A DNA stretch of 64,000 nt from Wenjunlia vitaminophila DSM 41686 (lineage in GTDB: Bacteria; Actinomycetota; Actinomycetes; Streptomycetales; Streptomycetaceae), in assembly GCF_000380165.1 (NCBI RefSeq), contig NZ_KB904635.1, positions 124,001 through 188,000 on the forward strand, read 5' to 3'. Below, in pieces: positions 54,979 to 63,705 of this stretch. Made by a program: the position numbers and the translations under genes. Below the pieces are notes generated by a model, which was not told where the DNA came from, made no database searches, and was given only the letters and a program-made list of their open reading frames with translations. Numbering within the stretch: position 1 is the stretch's first letter; the number at the start of each line of letters is the position of its first letter.

Positions 54979-56187
54979 CTACAACACCGTGTAGCCGGCC
55001 TCCCGCAGCGCCATGACCACCGACGAGCAGTGGTCGGCGCCCTCCGTCTCCAGGTGCACCTCCACCTCCGCCTCGGTCACCTTCAACCGGGCGTCGGTAC
55101 GCATGTGGCCCACGTCGAGGACGTTGGCCTGCGCCCGGGAGAGCACCGACAACAGGGTCGCCAGTGCCCCCGGCCGGTCCGACAGGCGCAGTCGCAGCGA
55201 CAGGTATCGGCCCGCCGCGGCCATGCCGTGCCGCAGCACCCGCTGCATCAGCAGCGGATCGACGTTGCCGCCGGAGAGGACCGCCACCACGGGACCCGGA
55301 AACGCCTCGGGGTCGCTCAGCAACGCCGCGACCGGACTGGCCCCGGCCGGCTCGACCACCAGCTTGGCCCGTTCCAGGCACAGCAGCAGAGCGCTGGAAA
55401 GCGCGTCCTCGCTGACAGTACGGACCTCGTCCACCAGTGCGCCAATGATTTTGAAGGGCACGTCCCCGGGACGGCCCACCTTGATCCCGTCGGCCATGGT
55501 GGAGACCGAGTCCAGCGCCACCGGACGGCCCGCCACCAGCGACGGCGGGTAGGCGGCGGCGCCCTCCGCCTGCACCCCGATCACCCTCACGTCCGGACGG
55601 AGCGTCTTGACCGCGACCGCGATCCCCGCGGCGAGCCCACCACCGCCCACCCCGACCACGATGGTGCGCACCTCCGGACACTGCTCCAGGACCTCCAGGC
55701 CGACGGTGCCCTGGCCGGCCACCACGTGCGGATGGTCAAAAGGGTGTATGAACACCGCCCCGGTCTCCTCGGCGTGCTCCCGGGCCGCCCGCAACGTCTC
55801 GTCCACCACCTGCCCGTGCAACCGCACCTCGGCACCGTAGTCACGGGTCGCCGCGATCTTGGGCAGCGGCGCCCCCACCGGCATGAACACGGTGGAGCGC
55901 ACGCCCAGCAGCGACGCGGCCAGGGCCACCCCCTGGGCGTGGTTGCCCGCGCTGGCCGCCACCACCCCGGCCGCCCGTTCCTCCGGATCGAGCCCGGCGA
56001 TCCGCACATAGGCCCCGCGCAGCTTGAACGAGCCGGTCCGTTGCAGGTTCTCGCACTTCAACTGCACCGGCGCGCCGACCAGCGAGGACAGGTGGCGACT
56101 GCCCTCCATGGCGGTCATCCGAGCCACCCCGGCGAGCGTCTTCTGCGCGTCCTGGACGTCCTCCAGGGTGATGGCGAACTCAGTCAT
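54979..56187 (-). CDS. ilvA: Threonine ammonia-lyase (biosynthetic-like, with C-terminal ACT)
   Basis: The 402-residue PLP fold type II enzyme deaminates L-threonine to 2-oxobutyrate for isoleucine synthesis. The PLP lysine is in RTGSFKLRGAY, followed by AASAGNHAQGVAL, VGVGGGGLAAGIA and the C-terminal VVAVLSGGNVDP. The last 75 residues form an ACT regulatory domain (SDRPGALATLLSVLSRAQAN). This length with a single ACT domain fits the shorter class seen in actinobacteria. The ATG at 56187 is used; the frame opens at 56205 with no Shine-Dalgarno sequence. A divergent marR gene shares its promoter region. Confidence 0.93.
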   Translation of the reverse strand: MTEFAITLEDVQDAQKTLAGVARMTAMEGSRHLSSLVGAPVQLKCENLQRTGSFKLRGAYVRIAGLDPEERAAGVVAASAGNHAQGVALAASLLGVRSTVFMPVGAPLPKIAATRDYGAEVRLHGQVVDETLRAAREHAEETGAVFIHPFDHPHVVAGQGTVGLEVLEQCPEVRTIVVGVGGGGLAAGIAVAVKTLRPDVRVIGVQAEGAAAYPPSLVAGRPVALDSVSTMADGIKVGRPGDVPFKIIGALVDEVRTVSEDALSSALLLCLERAKLVVEPAGASPVAALLSDPEAFPGPVVAVLSGGNVDPLLMQRVLRHGMAAAGRYLSLRLRLSDRPGALATLLSVLSRAQANVLDVGHMRTDARLKVTEAEVEVHLETEGADHCSSVVMALREAGYTVL

Positions 56188-56306
56188 GCGTACAGTCTCA
56201 CCCACGCTGCGCCCGGCGCCGCGTTGGAACCGCCCACCAGGGCAGGAGCCACCGCTAGGCTGTGCGCCAACGCCGATCCGACCGACAGAACGCGAGCATT
56301 TCGGCC

Positions 56307-56834
56307 ATGCCCACTCCAGACACGGTCATCCGGGACTCGGCGGCGGACCCCGCTGACGAACCCAGCCTGTACGACCGCCTCCAGCACCAGGTGGCGCTGT
56401 TCGCCCGTCGCGCGGAGCAGACCCGCCTCGGTGGCGTGGGGAAGGCGCGCAACTCCATGGACCGCGCCGCGTACCTGCTGTTGAACCGGCTCGACCTCCA
56501 GGGTCCGATGGGCGTGAAGGCACTCGCCGAGAGCATGGGCATCGACTCCTCGACGGTGACCCGCCAGGTGGCTCCGCTGGTGGAGTCCGGCCTGGTCGAA
56601 CGGGCCTCGCACCCGGAGGACGGGCGGGCCGTGGTCCTGGAGTTGACCACCCGTGGGCTGCAACGGCTCGAGGAGGTGCGCCAGTCACGGCGGCAGTTGA
56701 TGACCCTGGTCACCCAGGACTGGACGGAGCACGAGCGCGAGGTGTTCTGCGACTTGCTCTGCCGGTTCAACGACGCGCTCACCAAGCACCACGCCACGTT
56801 CCACCAGCGCACCGGTGATCGGGACGAACCGTGA
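56307..56834 (+). CDS. MarR family transcriptional regulator
   Basis: The 175-residue product has a MarR winged helix at about 45-125: AAYLLLNRLDLQGPMGVKAL, AESMGIDSSTVTRQVAPLVESGLVERAS (key residues SSTVTRQVAPLV) and the wing HPEDGRAVVLELT. The helical ends provide dimerisation. It is divergent from ilvA with a 119-bp gap and may regulate it or itself. The ligand is unknown. The Shine-Dalgarno sequence is weak. Confidence 0.9.
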   Translation: MPTPDTVIRDSAADPADEPSLYDRLQHQVALFARRAEQTRLGGVGKARNSMDRAAYLLLNRLDLQGPMGVKALAESMGIDSSTVTRQVAPLVESGLVERASHPEDGRAVVLELTTRGLQRLEEVRQSRRQLMTLVTQDWTEHEREVFCDLLCRFNDALTKHHATFHQRTGDRDEP

Positions 56835-56960
56835 GCGAACCGTGTCGGCCCGGAGCTTGACCTCTCGGACGGCATGCCGTCCCATGGCCCTACAGGGCTG
56901 ATCGGCGTCGCGCGCCGGTCGGGCACCTCAGCCGGCGGCGAAGCATGAAGGGGGCGTGCG

Positions 56961-57455
56961 TTGCGCGGCGACAAGGAGGCGGCACGTGTTCGCCGCGCCC
57001 ACGAGTTCGAGGCCTTCGCCGGAGGCGCGGCGGGCCGGCTCCTGCATGTCGCCACCCTGCTGACCTGTGACGACGCCAAGGCCGCGGATCGACTCCTGTG
57101 TCACGCGCTGGCCCGCACCTACCTGCGCTGGGACCGGCTGCGCGGCGAGGACCCCTACGCCTACGCCCGCCAGGAACTGGTCACCAGCTATGCCCGGCGT
57201 GCGGGTGTGGGCTGGCTGCACCCCCGCCGCAGGGAGGAGACCGGCCGGCTGGCCGGGCTCACCCCCCAGGAGCGGGTGATCGTGGTGCTGCGGCTGTTCG
57301 AAGGCGTCGAGGACGAGCAGGTGGCGGCGCTCCTCGGGATCGCGCCTGACCGGGTGACCGCGCTGTGCACCCGGGCCTGCGTCCTCCTGCGGGGCGGGGC
57401 CCAGGCCCCGGCCGCGTCGTTCGCCGGCCGCGCCGCACCGGCCAGCGGGAGGTGA
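56961..57455 (+). CDS. Compact ECF (SigE-family-like) sigma factor homologue
   Basis: The 164-residue product has an ECF-type region 2 (FEAFAGGAAGRLLHVATLLTCDD, AADRLLCHALARTYLRWDRL with the xWxR of region 2.3-like helices) and a region 4 (LTPQERVIVVLRLFEGVEDEQVAALLGIAPDRVTALCTRA, key residues GIAPDRVTALCTRA). Region 4 usually reads GxxxGTVKS; here it is APDRVTAL, so promoter recognition may be altered. The TTG start has AAGGGGG about 7 nt upstream. The next gene encodes a small membrane protein, which would suit an anti-sigma role. Confidence 0.75.
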   Translation: MRGDKEAARVRRAHEFEAFAGGAAGRLLHVATLLTCDDAKAADRLLCHALARTYLRWDRLRGEDPYAYARQELVTSYARRAGVGWLHPRRREETGRLAGLTPQERVIVVLRLFEGVEDEQVAALLGIAPDRVTALCTRACVLLRGGAQAPAASFAGRAAPASGR

Positions 57456-57458
57456 GTG

Positions 57459-57743
57459 ATGAGCCGTTGCACGGTTGACGACTGGACGTCGTCGGCGCCT
57501 GACCGCAAGCACGAGCAGGTCCGGTGGATACTCGAGAGCCCCTACCCACCGGTCCCGGCCGACCTGACGGCCCGGGCCGCGAGCCAGGGCCGCCGGATGC
57601 TCCACCGCCGACTGCTGCTGCGCCGGCTGCTGCTGGTGACCGCGACGCTGGCGGTGGTGGCGCTGGTGGTGCTCGCGGTCGTCACCTGGCCCGGGGACAC
57701 CCCGTCCGGGCCCCCGGCCACCCCGCCGCCGGTGAGCGGCTGA
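57459..57743 (+). CDS. Small membrane protein paired with the sigma-like factor
   Basis: The 94-residue product has a hydrophilic N-terminus of about 45 residues, a very basic segment (RRMLHRRLLLRRLLL), one membrane helix (VTATLAVVALVVLAVVTW) and a Pro-rich outside tail. It starts 3 bp after the sigma-like gene, with GGAGG 5-6 nt before the ATG. Cytosolic N-terminus plus one helix fits an anti-sigma partner, though no HxxxCxxC zinc motif is present. The function is inferred from context only. Confidence 0.7.
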   Translation: MSRCTVDDWTSSAPDRKHEQVRWILESPYPPVPADLTARAASQGRRMLHRRLLLRRLLLVTATLAVVALVVLAVVTWPGDTPSGPPATPPPVSG

Positions 57744-57755
57744 GCCCACGCGCCC

Positions 57756-57833
57756 GGGGGCGACCGCCCCGCCCGGGCCGCTGGTCCCCGGGCCGCTGCT
57801 CCCCGGGCCGGCCGGGGGAGCGGTCGCGCCCCC
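57756..57833. terminator. GC-rich hairpin with direct repeats between convergent genes
   Basis: GGGGGCGACCGC (57756-57767) pairs with GCGGTCGCGCCCCC (57820-57833) with a 2-nt bulge. The loop contains two near-identical 15-bp units (GGGCCGCTGGTCCCC and GGGCCGCTGCTCCCC). It lies between convergent genes, so a shared terminator is likely. Confidence 0.6.
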
Positions 57834-57856
57834 GGCCGGCCCGGACCGTGTCGCGC

Positions 57857-59014
57857 CTACCCCAGCGCCCGCTTCAGGTCCGCGATCAGGTCGTCCGCCG
57901 ACTCGATGCCCACCGAGAGCCGCACCAGGTCCGCCGGCACCTCCAGCGCCGACCCGGCCGCCGAGGCGTGGGTCATCCGGCCCGGGTGCTCGATCAGCGA
58001 CTCCACCCCGCCCAGGGACTCACCGAGAGTGAACAGCTCCGCCCGGTTGCAGACCTCCACCGCGGCCTCCATGCCGCCGGCTGCCCGGAACGACACCATC
58101 CCGCCGAACGCCCGCATCTGCTTGGCGGCCACGTCGTGCCCGGGGTGGTCCGGCAGCCCCGGGTAGTACACCTGCGCGACCCTGGGGTGACCGGCGAGGA
58201 ACTCCGCGACGGCGGTGGCGTTCTGGCAGTGCCGGTCCATCCTGACGCCCAGGGTCTTGGCCCCGCGCAGCACCAGCCACGCGTCGAACGGCCCGGCGAC
58301 CGCTCCCATCGCGTTCTGGTGGAAGGCGAGCTCGTCGCCGAGGGCCTCGTCGCTGGTGACCAGGGCGCCTCCGACCACGTCGGAGTGGCCGCCCATGTAC
58401 TTCGTCGTCGAGTGCACCACCACGTCCGCGCCCAGGGTCAGCGGCTGTTGGAGGTAGGGGCTGGCGAAGGTGTTGTCCACCACCAGACGCGTCCCCTTCT
58501 CCCGCGCCACCTCGGCGAGCGCCGCGATGTCGGCGATGCCGAGCAGGGGGTTGGACGGCGTCTCCACCCAGATCAGCTTGGTGGTGTCCCGCACCGCTGC
58601 CCGCACCGACGCCGGGTCCGTGGTGTCGGCGACTCCCCACTCCACGCCCCAGCGTTCCATCACCTTGCTGAACAGGCGGAAGGTCCCGCCGTAGGCGTCG
58701 TTGGGGATCACGACGTGGTCACCCGGCGCGCAGACCGTCCGCAACAGACAGTCCTCCGCGGCGAGACCCGAGGCGAAGGCGAGTGCCCGACGCCCCGCCT
58801 CCAGGGCGGCCAGGTTCTCCTCGAGTGCGGACCGAGTGGGATTCGCGGAACGGCTGTACTCATAGCCGTTGCGCAGGCCCCCAACACCGTCCTGCTTGTA
58901 GGTGGACACCTGGTAGATCGGCGGCACCACGGCCCCGGTCAGCGGATCCGCCTGGTTCCCGGCGTGGATGGCCAGCGTCTCGAACGAGTAGCTGCTGAGG
59001 TGGTCGTGACTCAT
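57857..59014 (-). CDS. Cystathionine gamma-synthase / gamma-lyase family enzyme
   Basis: The 385-residue PLP enzyme belongs to the Cys/Met metabolism family. It has the ANPTRSALEENLAALEAG start, SGLAAEDCLLRT, the substrate loop NDAYGGTFRLF, and the PLP lysine in HSTTKYMGGHSD; SLGGVESLIEHPGRMTHAS ends the active site. MetB (O-acyl-homoserine plus cysteine to cystathionine) and the gamma-lyase are hard to tell apart by sequence. The Glu in SLGGVESLIEHP and the MTHAS motif favour the gamma-synthase/lyase clade over the beta-lyase. It stands alone, convergent with the sigma-like pair. Confidence 0.9.
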   Translation of the reverse strand: MSHDHLSSYSFETLAIHAGNQADPLTGAVVPPIYQVSTYKQDGVGGLRNGYEYSRSANPTRSALEENLAALEAGRRALAFASGLAAEDCLLRTVCAPGDHVVIPNDAYGGTFRLFSKVMERWGVEWGVADTTDPASVRAAVRDTTKLIWVETPSNPLLGIADIAALAEVAREKGTRLVVDNTFASPYLQQPLTLGADVVVHSTTKYMGGHSDVVGGALVTSDEALGDELAFHQNAMGAVAGPFDAWLVLRGAKTLGVRMDRHCQNATAVAEFLAGHPRVAQVYYPGLPDHPGHDVAAKQMRAFGGMVSFRAAGGMEAAVEVCNRAELFTLGESLGGVESLIEHPGRMTHASAAGSALEVPADLVRLSVGIESADDLIADLKRALG

Positions 59015-59167
59015 GAACCGAGCCTAGCCCCCGCCCGTCCCCCGGACGGCCGAACGTTTCCGGCCTCCTCCCCGGGACGGCGGAAGCATCCACCCCCAGT
59101 CGAGCGTTCCCCCCATAGCCAGTGCTCTCATGACACCGTCCGTACCTTTTGACCGCGGGAGCCCAGA

Positions 59168-59827
59168 ATGCTCTTCAACCGCTTCAAGTCACACCTCCCG
59201 AGCAAGGAGGAGGCCCTGCCGGGCCGCACGGAGCGCCCCTACCGGGTCCCGGAGCGCCACGCCGTGCTCGGCACCCCGCTCCTCGGGCCCTATCCCGAGG
59301 GCCTGGAGGTCGCCGACTTCGGCCTCGGCTGCTTCTGGGGCGCCGAGCGGGCGTTCTGGAAGGTCCCCGGCGTCTGGACCACCCTCGTCGGCTACCAGGG
59401 CGGTCACACCCCGCACCCCACCTACGAGGAGGTGTGCAGCGGCATGACCGGCCACACGGAGGCCGTCCGGGTGGTGTTCGACCCGGCGAAGGTCAGCTAC
59501 GAGCAGCTCCTGAAGGTGTTCTGGGAGACCCACGACCCCACCCAGGGCTTCCGCCAGGGCCACGACGTCGGCACCCAGTACCGTTCGGCGGTCTACACCC
59601 ACTCCCCCGCCCAGCAGGAGACCGCGACGGCATCCCGGGACCTGTTCCAGTCGGTCCTCACCGACGCCGGATACCGCGAGATCACCACCGAGATCCTCCC
59701 CGCCGGCCCCTTCCACCCGGCTGAGGACTATCACCAGCAGTACTTGGAGAAGAACCCGGGCGGCTACTGCGGCCTGGGCGGCACCGGGATGTCCTGCCCG
59801 GTGGGGATCGCCTCCACCGACTCCTGA
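59168..59827 (+). CDS. msrA: Peptide methionine (S)-S-oxide reductase
   Basis: The 219-residue product reduces methionine-S-sulfoxide in proteins. The catalytic Cys 55 is in [48 protein letters not shown] and the resolving-Cys region [14 protein letters not shown] follow. The C-terminal [11 protein letters not shown] supplies recycling cysteines. GGGAG lies 6 nt before the ATG. It is monocistronic. Confidence 0.95.
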   Translation: MLFNRFKSHLPSKEEALPGRTERPYRVPERHAVLGTPLLGPYPEGLEVADFGLGCFWGAERAFWKVPGVWTTLVGYQGGHTPHPTYEEVCSGMTGHTEAVRVVFDPAKVSYEQLLKVFWETHDPTQGFRQGHDVGTQYRSAVYTHSPAQQETATASRDLFQSVLTDAGYREITTEILPAGPFHPAEDYHQQYLEKNPGGYCGLGGTGMSCPVGIASTDS

Positions 59828-59945
59828 ACGGGGTCCGCCCACCACCCGGACCTCGCGTGCCGGCCGCCGGGGCGGCGCGCGGGGACGAAACGCCGGCACG
59901 ACACGCCGTTCCTGCGCCGGCACGCCGGAACGGCCCGGGCCGCCG

Positions 59946-60468
59946 TCAGCGAACGGCCGGCGCGGCCCCGTGGCGCCAGTCGTCCACGCGCTTGCGCAGC
60001 GCGTTCACCATCGGGAGGGCGTCCAGTTCCTCCGGGCGGAACCAGCGCACCTCGTGCGGCTCGTTCGACGCGGCCGGAGTGCCGCTGACCGGCCGGGCGA
60101 GCAGGCAGGCAGGCAGGCGGAGAACTCCTGCCGAACCTCGCCGTCGTCGTGGGCGAACGCGTGCGTGGGGTCGCTGTAGGTGCCGACGACGCCGGTGATC
60201 TCGACGGTGAGGCCCGTCCCCTCCCTCGTCTCCCGGATCGCGCGGTCAGCCAGCGACCCTCCCAGCTCCGTGGCGCCGCCGGGGAGCGCCCACATGCCGT
60301 TGTCCGCTGCTGGTGGCGCCTCGCCACCGGTGCCTGTGCCCGGGGTGCGCCGTGGTGAGAGCGCTGCGCGGGGCGTGGCTCTGGCTTCGGCTGCGACGCG
60401 TGGGGGGTACTGGGCACCCGCCGAACGTCCGTCGAGTCGCGGTCGGCAGGACCAGCGGAAGCCGTCAC
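59946..60468 (-). pseudogene. Frameshifted NUDIX hydrolase gene
   Basis: A NUDIX domain is spread over three reading frames. The likely start is GTG 60468, which overlaps the tyrosine phosphatase stop as GTGA. The middle frame holds NGMWALPGGATELGG and RAIRETREGTGLTVEITG. The last frame holds LLARPVSGTPAASNEPHEVRWF and PEELDALPMVNALRKRVDDW (both shown in part) and ends at 59946. The break between the last two frames falls exactly in a (CAGG)4 tract at 60102-60117. In the NUDIX box two conserved Glu are Gly (GGSLAD for GES, RETREG for REVREE). Frameshifts plus lost catalytic residues point to decay. Sequencing error in the repeat or phase variation are alternatives. Confidence 0.65.
60102..60117. 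repeat. Tetranucleotide repeat (CAGG)4 in the NUDIX pseudogene
   Basis: Four exact CAGG units, with partial units on each side, lie at the frame break. Arithmetic on the frames shows that one more unit (five) or two fewer (two) would join the NUDIX halves. Confidence 0.9.
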
Positions 60469-61226
60469 CCGCGGGCCGTGGCCCCGGCCTCGGGAGCCGG
60501 TTCGAGGAGGTTGCGGCGGAGCGCGGCGACCAGGTCGTCGTCGACGTCAAGCAGGTCGGCGCAGTAGGCGCGCACGGAACCGTGTCGCTCGGTCAGGGCG
60601 GAGAGGAACAGGCGCATCACGTCGGGGGGCGCTTGGCCGAACCCGGGCCAGGCGGGCTCCTGCCCCGCGTGGTCGGCCCGCCAGTCGGCGAGGAGGCGCT
60701 CGGTGGCGAGCCCGGTCAACGCGAAGTCCTCGACGATGTCGGTCTCGGAGACGCCCAGCAGCGACAGGACCAGCGCGGCCAGCAGGCCGGTGCGGTCCTT
60801 CCCCGACGCGCAGTGGAACACGACACCGCCGTCCTCCGTGGCGGCGATCACCCGCAGGGCCTGGCGCAGCTCCTCGACGCCGTCGTGGGCGACCTCCATG
60901 TACCGCTCGGCGAGGAAGGCACCCGTCTCCGCCTCCGGACCGAGCCGTGCCTGGTCGTAGGGGCGGTGCTCGATGCTGAGGTTGTGGTAGGCGAACGACG
61001 GGTCCTCCGGGACGCGGCCCTTGGCCTCGATCTCCCAGGGGTACCGCAGGTCGATCACGGTGCTGATCCCGAGCGCGAGGAACCGTTCCCAGTCCTGTCC
61101 CCGCGCCTTGCTCAGCGAGTCGGAGCGGAACAACCTCCCCCAACGCACCGCGTGGCCGTCCCCGGTCGGGTAACCGCCCAGGTCACGGAAGTTGTGCAAC
61201 TGTCCAAAAGGTATGTGTCTCAGCAC
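60465..61226 (-). CDS. Tyrosine phosphatase (MptpB / SiaD-like atypical family)
   Basis: The 253-residue product is a tyrosine-protein or lipid phosphatase of the MptpB type. The P-loop HCASGKDRTG lies at 138-147 with nucleophile Cys 139 and Arg 145; NFRDLGGYPTGDG at the start and ISTVIDLRYPWEIEAKG are family hallmarks. The lysine and Asp inside the loop (GKDR) favour dual protein and phosphoinositide activity as reported for MptpB. No signal peptide is seen. The GTG start has no clear Shine-Dalgarno sequence. Its stop overlaps the start of the NUDIX pseudogene. Confidence 0.9.
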   Translation of the reverse strand: MLRHIPFGQLHNFRDLGGYPTGDGHAVRWGRLFRSDSLSKARGQDWERFLALGISTVIDLRYPWEIEAKGRVPEDPSFAYHNLSIEHRPYDQARLGPEAETGAFLAERYMEVAHDGVEELRQALRVIAATEDGGVVFHCASGKDRTGLLAALVLSLLGVSETDIVEDFALTGLATERLLADWRADHAGQEPAWPGFGQAPPDVMRLFLSALTERHGSVRAYCADLLDVDDDLVAALRRNLLEPAPEAGATARG

Positions 61227-61318
61227 AGTGGTGCACGCTAGACGTGATCGACCTCAAACACCATGGCGAACGTCACCTGTTCCGATCGTGACGGGCCCGG
61301 CCGGCACAAGCACCGGTG

Positions 61319-62623
61319 TCAGGCCGGGTTGGACTCCTCCCACAGTTCGCAGCAGTCGGCCCACGACTCGTCCGCGGTGGTGGGGCGCAGGACGCCTTCG
61401 TACTCGTCCAGCAGTGCCCGCACCTCCGGGACGTCCCGGTACTCGTCCAGCCTGTGCAGCACCACCCGGAAGCGGGCGGCGGTGCGCTCCGACGGGACGT
61501 CCGCGCCGAGCTCGAGCATCCGGGCGGCGACGCTCGCTGCCTTCTCCGGCTCGTTGGCGTCGGCGTAGGCGATGGCCAACCACGACAGGTACAGGGCCAG
61601 CTCCCGGGCGTGGGTGGCGTCGTACCGGGTGAGCACCTCGCTGAGGATCGGCACGGCCCGCAGCGGGCGGCGCAGCTCGGTGTAGGCCCGGGCCTCCATG
61701 ATCTGGAGCTCCTTGTGGTCCATCCAGTACAGGTACTCGGGCTCCTCGTCGCCCGGCTCGCACCGGGCCATGGCCTCGGCGGCCTGTCCCAGTGCGAACA
61801 GCGCCGGCTGCGTCTCCTTCGCCTGCACGTGTGCCCAGGCCAGGCGGTCCCAGTAGAGCGCGGCCGCCTTCGGCGGCGCCGTGCCGCAGGAGTGCTCCAC
61901 GGCAGCCCTGGCCATCGCCACCCCTTCTCTGGGGTCGCCGACATTGGTCACCTGATAGGCGAGCGACCCGAGAACGTTACCCACCAATGTGGGGTCCGCG
62001 GCACCGCGTGCCGCGGAAAGACCAACGTGGTATATCCGTGCCGCCTCGGCGTGTTTTCCCGCGTCCGACGCTATCCATCCGGTGATCTGCGCGAGTTCCC
62101 CGATGACGGTCAGGAGCCGCCGGCCCACCCATTCCGTGTAACACCCGTCCCGGTAGAGCCGGACCGCCGAGTTCAGTTCCCGGTAGGCGGGGCGCAACAG
62201 GTCCCCGCCCGCCAGGACGTCGTCGGCGAGCCGTAGCCCGTGGGCCCGGCGGGCGAGGTGCTCGACGGTCTCCATGCCCACGCGGCGCCCGACGCGGCTG
62301 AGCGGGACGACCTGGGGCGGGTCCTCGAGCGGGAGCTCGGCGAGCCCGTTGACCTGCGCGTCGTCCTCGCACCTCGTGGTTCGTCTGACCGGAAAGGCGG
62401 CCCGTTTCAGCTCGCCGAGCGGTACGTTGAGCGCGTCGGCGATGAACGGCAGCCAGGTGTCCGGAGTGCGGGCGCCGCGCTCCCACCTGCTGACCTCGTT
62501 GCGGGTCAGTGACTGCGTCCCGGACAGCCTGCACAGCTCGTCGGCGAGGTCGCGCTGACTCATGTGGGCGTCGAGCCGAAGACGCGCGAGAAACTGCCCG
62601 AACTTCTTTCTTTTCTCACTCAC
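61319..62623 (-). CDS. XRE-family regulator with TPR-like C-terminus
   Basis: The 434-residue product has a helix-turn-helix at about residues 8-70 (FGQFLARLRLDAHMSQRDLADEL, LTRNEVSRWERGARTP) and a long helical-repeat domain of TPR type (GKHAEAARIYHVGLSAARGAAD, ARELALYLSWLAIAYADANEPEKAASVAARM, key residues AIAYADANEPEKA). Such proteins are widespread in streptomycetes and often paired with a HATPase protein, as here on the divergent strand. The ligand is unknown. Confidence 0.9.
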   Translation of the reverse strand: MSEKRKKFGQFLARLRLDAHMSQRDLADELCRLSGTQSLTRNEVSRWERGARTPDTWLPFIADALNVPLGELKRAAFPVRRTTRCEDDAQVNGLAELPLEDPPQVVPLSRVGRRVGMETVEHLARRAHGLRLADDVLAGGDLLRPAYRELNSAVRLYRDGCYTEWVGRRLLTVIGELAQITGWIASDAGKHAEAARIYHVGLSAARGAADPTLVGNVLGSLAYQVTNVGDPREGVAMARAAVEHSCGTAPPKAAALYWDRLAWAHVQAKETQPALFALGQAAEAMARCEPGDEEPEYLYWMDHKELQIMEARAYTELRRPLRAVPILSEVLTRYDATHARELALYLSWLAIAYADANEPEKAASVAARMLELGADVPSERTAARFRVVLHRLDEYRDVPEVRALLDEYEGVLRPTTADESWADCCELWEESNPA

Positions 62624-62765
62624 TACTGGCCCCCCCGTTGGCCTGGAAGTCCATTCTGGCCCCCCTCATGGCCCCCTGTCTGGCTCCTGTGCAGAACCGA
62701 TACACACCGGCACCATCGGTAATCGGCAGACTGCTAGGCGTGGCAAATCCAACGGGGTTGATCAC

Positions 62766-63557
62766 ATGTACGTACGGGGGACGAACGAGGAGACCGGGCC
62801 GGTGCGGCCCCTGACGGAGCACCGCGGGAGCGCGCAGCCCCGCCCCGGAGGGCGGCCACCAGAAAGGGACGCTCCGTGGTACCGGGGGGACCACTTCCCC
62901 CTCGGTTCGCCGAACACGCCGCGGAACGCCCGGCTCCTGGTGGGTGCGGCCCTCGCCGACTGGCGGCTGCTGCCCCTGCTGGACGACGCGGTGTACTGCG
63001 TCAACGAGCTGGTGATCAACGCGGTGCAGCACGCGGTCGGCCCGGCGTCGGCCAGGCCGCGGGACCGGACGGTGACCGTGGCGGCGCGCTACCGACGCCC
63101 CTGGGAAGTGGTCCTGGAGGTCGGGGACGACGATCCCCGGTTCCCCGGGGAGTCCGAGCCGATGGCGGACGACGACGAGTTGGCGCAGTGCGGACGGGGG
63201 TTATCCATCGTGCGAACCCTCGCCGACGAGCTGGGATGGACGCGTACCGCGGCCGGCGGGAAGCTGGTCATCGTCCGGTTCGCCGCGAACCGCCGCACGG
63301 GGGACGGGCCCGGTATAGCGGGCGACCTGCCCACACCGGTCGCCGTCTGCGCCCGGTGCGCCCGGAGGGCGTGCTGGGGCTGCGGCGACGTGCCGGACCT
63401 GGCGCCGCCGCCGGAGTACCCTTCGGCCCGGTCGGCGCACGTCGCCACGGCGAGGAGCGGCCACCACGGTGTGGTGCTCGAGCTGCACGGGACCCGGCGC
63501 GAGCACGAGCGCGCCCGGGAGGCTGGCACCGGGTGCACCGACGGGCGGCGTCGGTAA
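62766..63557 (+). CDS. HATPase (RsbW-like serine kinase fold) regulatory protein
   Basis: The 263-residue product has an ATPase domain at about 50-180: N box DAVYCVNELVINAVQHAV, then VVLEVGDDDPRFP, and the G2-like GRGLSIVRTLADELGW. The C-terminus adds a Cys-rich patch (CARCARRACWGCGD) that could bind zinc, uncommon for the family. Codon 146 (63201-63203) is TTA. The gene is divergent from the XRE regulator; the usual third partner, a DUF397 gene, is not present nearby. The ATG follows GGGG about 8 nt upstream. Confidence 0.85.
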   Translation: MYVRGTNEETGPVRPLTEHRGSAQPRPGGRPPERDAPWYRGDHFPLGSPNTPRNARLLVGAALADWRLLPLLDDAVYCVNELVINAVQHAVGPASARPRDRTVTVAARYRRPWEVVLEVGDDDPRFPGESEPMADDDELAQCGRGLSIVRTLADELGWTRTAAGGKLVIVRFAANRRTGDGPGIAGDLPTPVAVCARCARRACWGCGDVPDLAPPPEYPSARSAHVATARSGHHGVVLELHGTRREHERAREAGTGCTDGRRR

Positions 63558-63705
63558 TTCGCTTGCTCCGGGGCGGGTGCCTCACCAGGATCGCCGCCAT
63601 GACGCCCTGCCACTTCCTCGTGTCGCCGCCCGCCGTGTCGTCCGATGCCGCGTGGCGACAGCAGCGGGGCGGTTCCCGGGAAGGACGGCCAGCCTCTCGA
63701 CCCAG

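Noticed and set aside
57756-57833. Direct repeats as a mobile-element end
   Set aside because: The 15-bp units lie inside a GC-rich hairpin between convergent genes, with no transposase or target duplication nearby.
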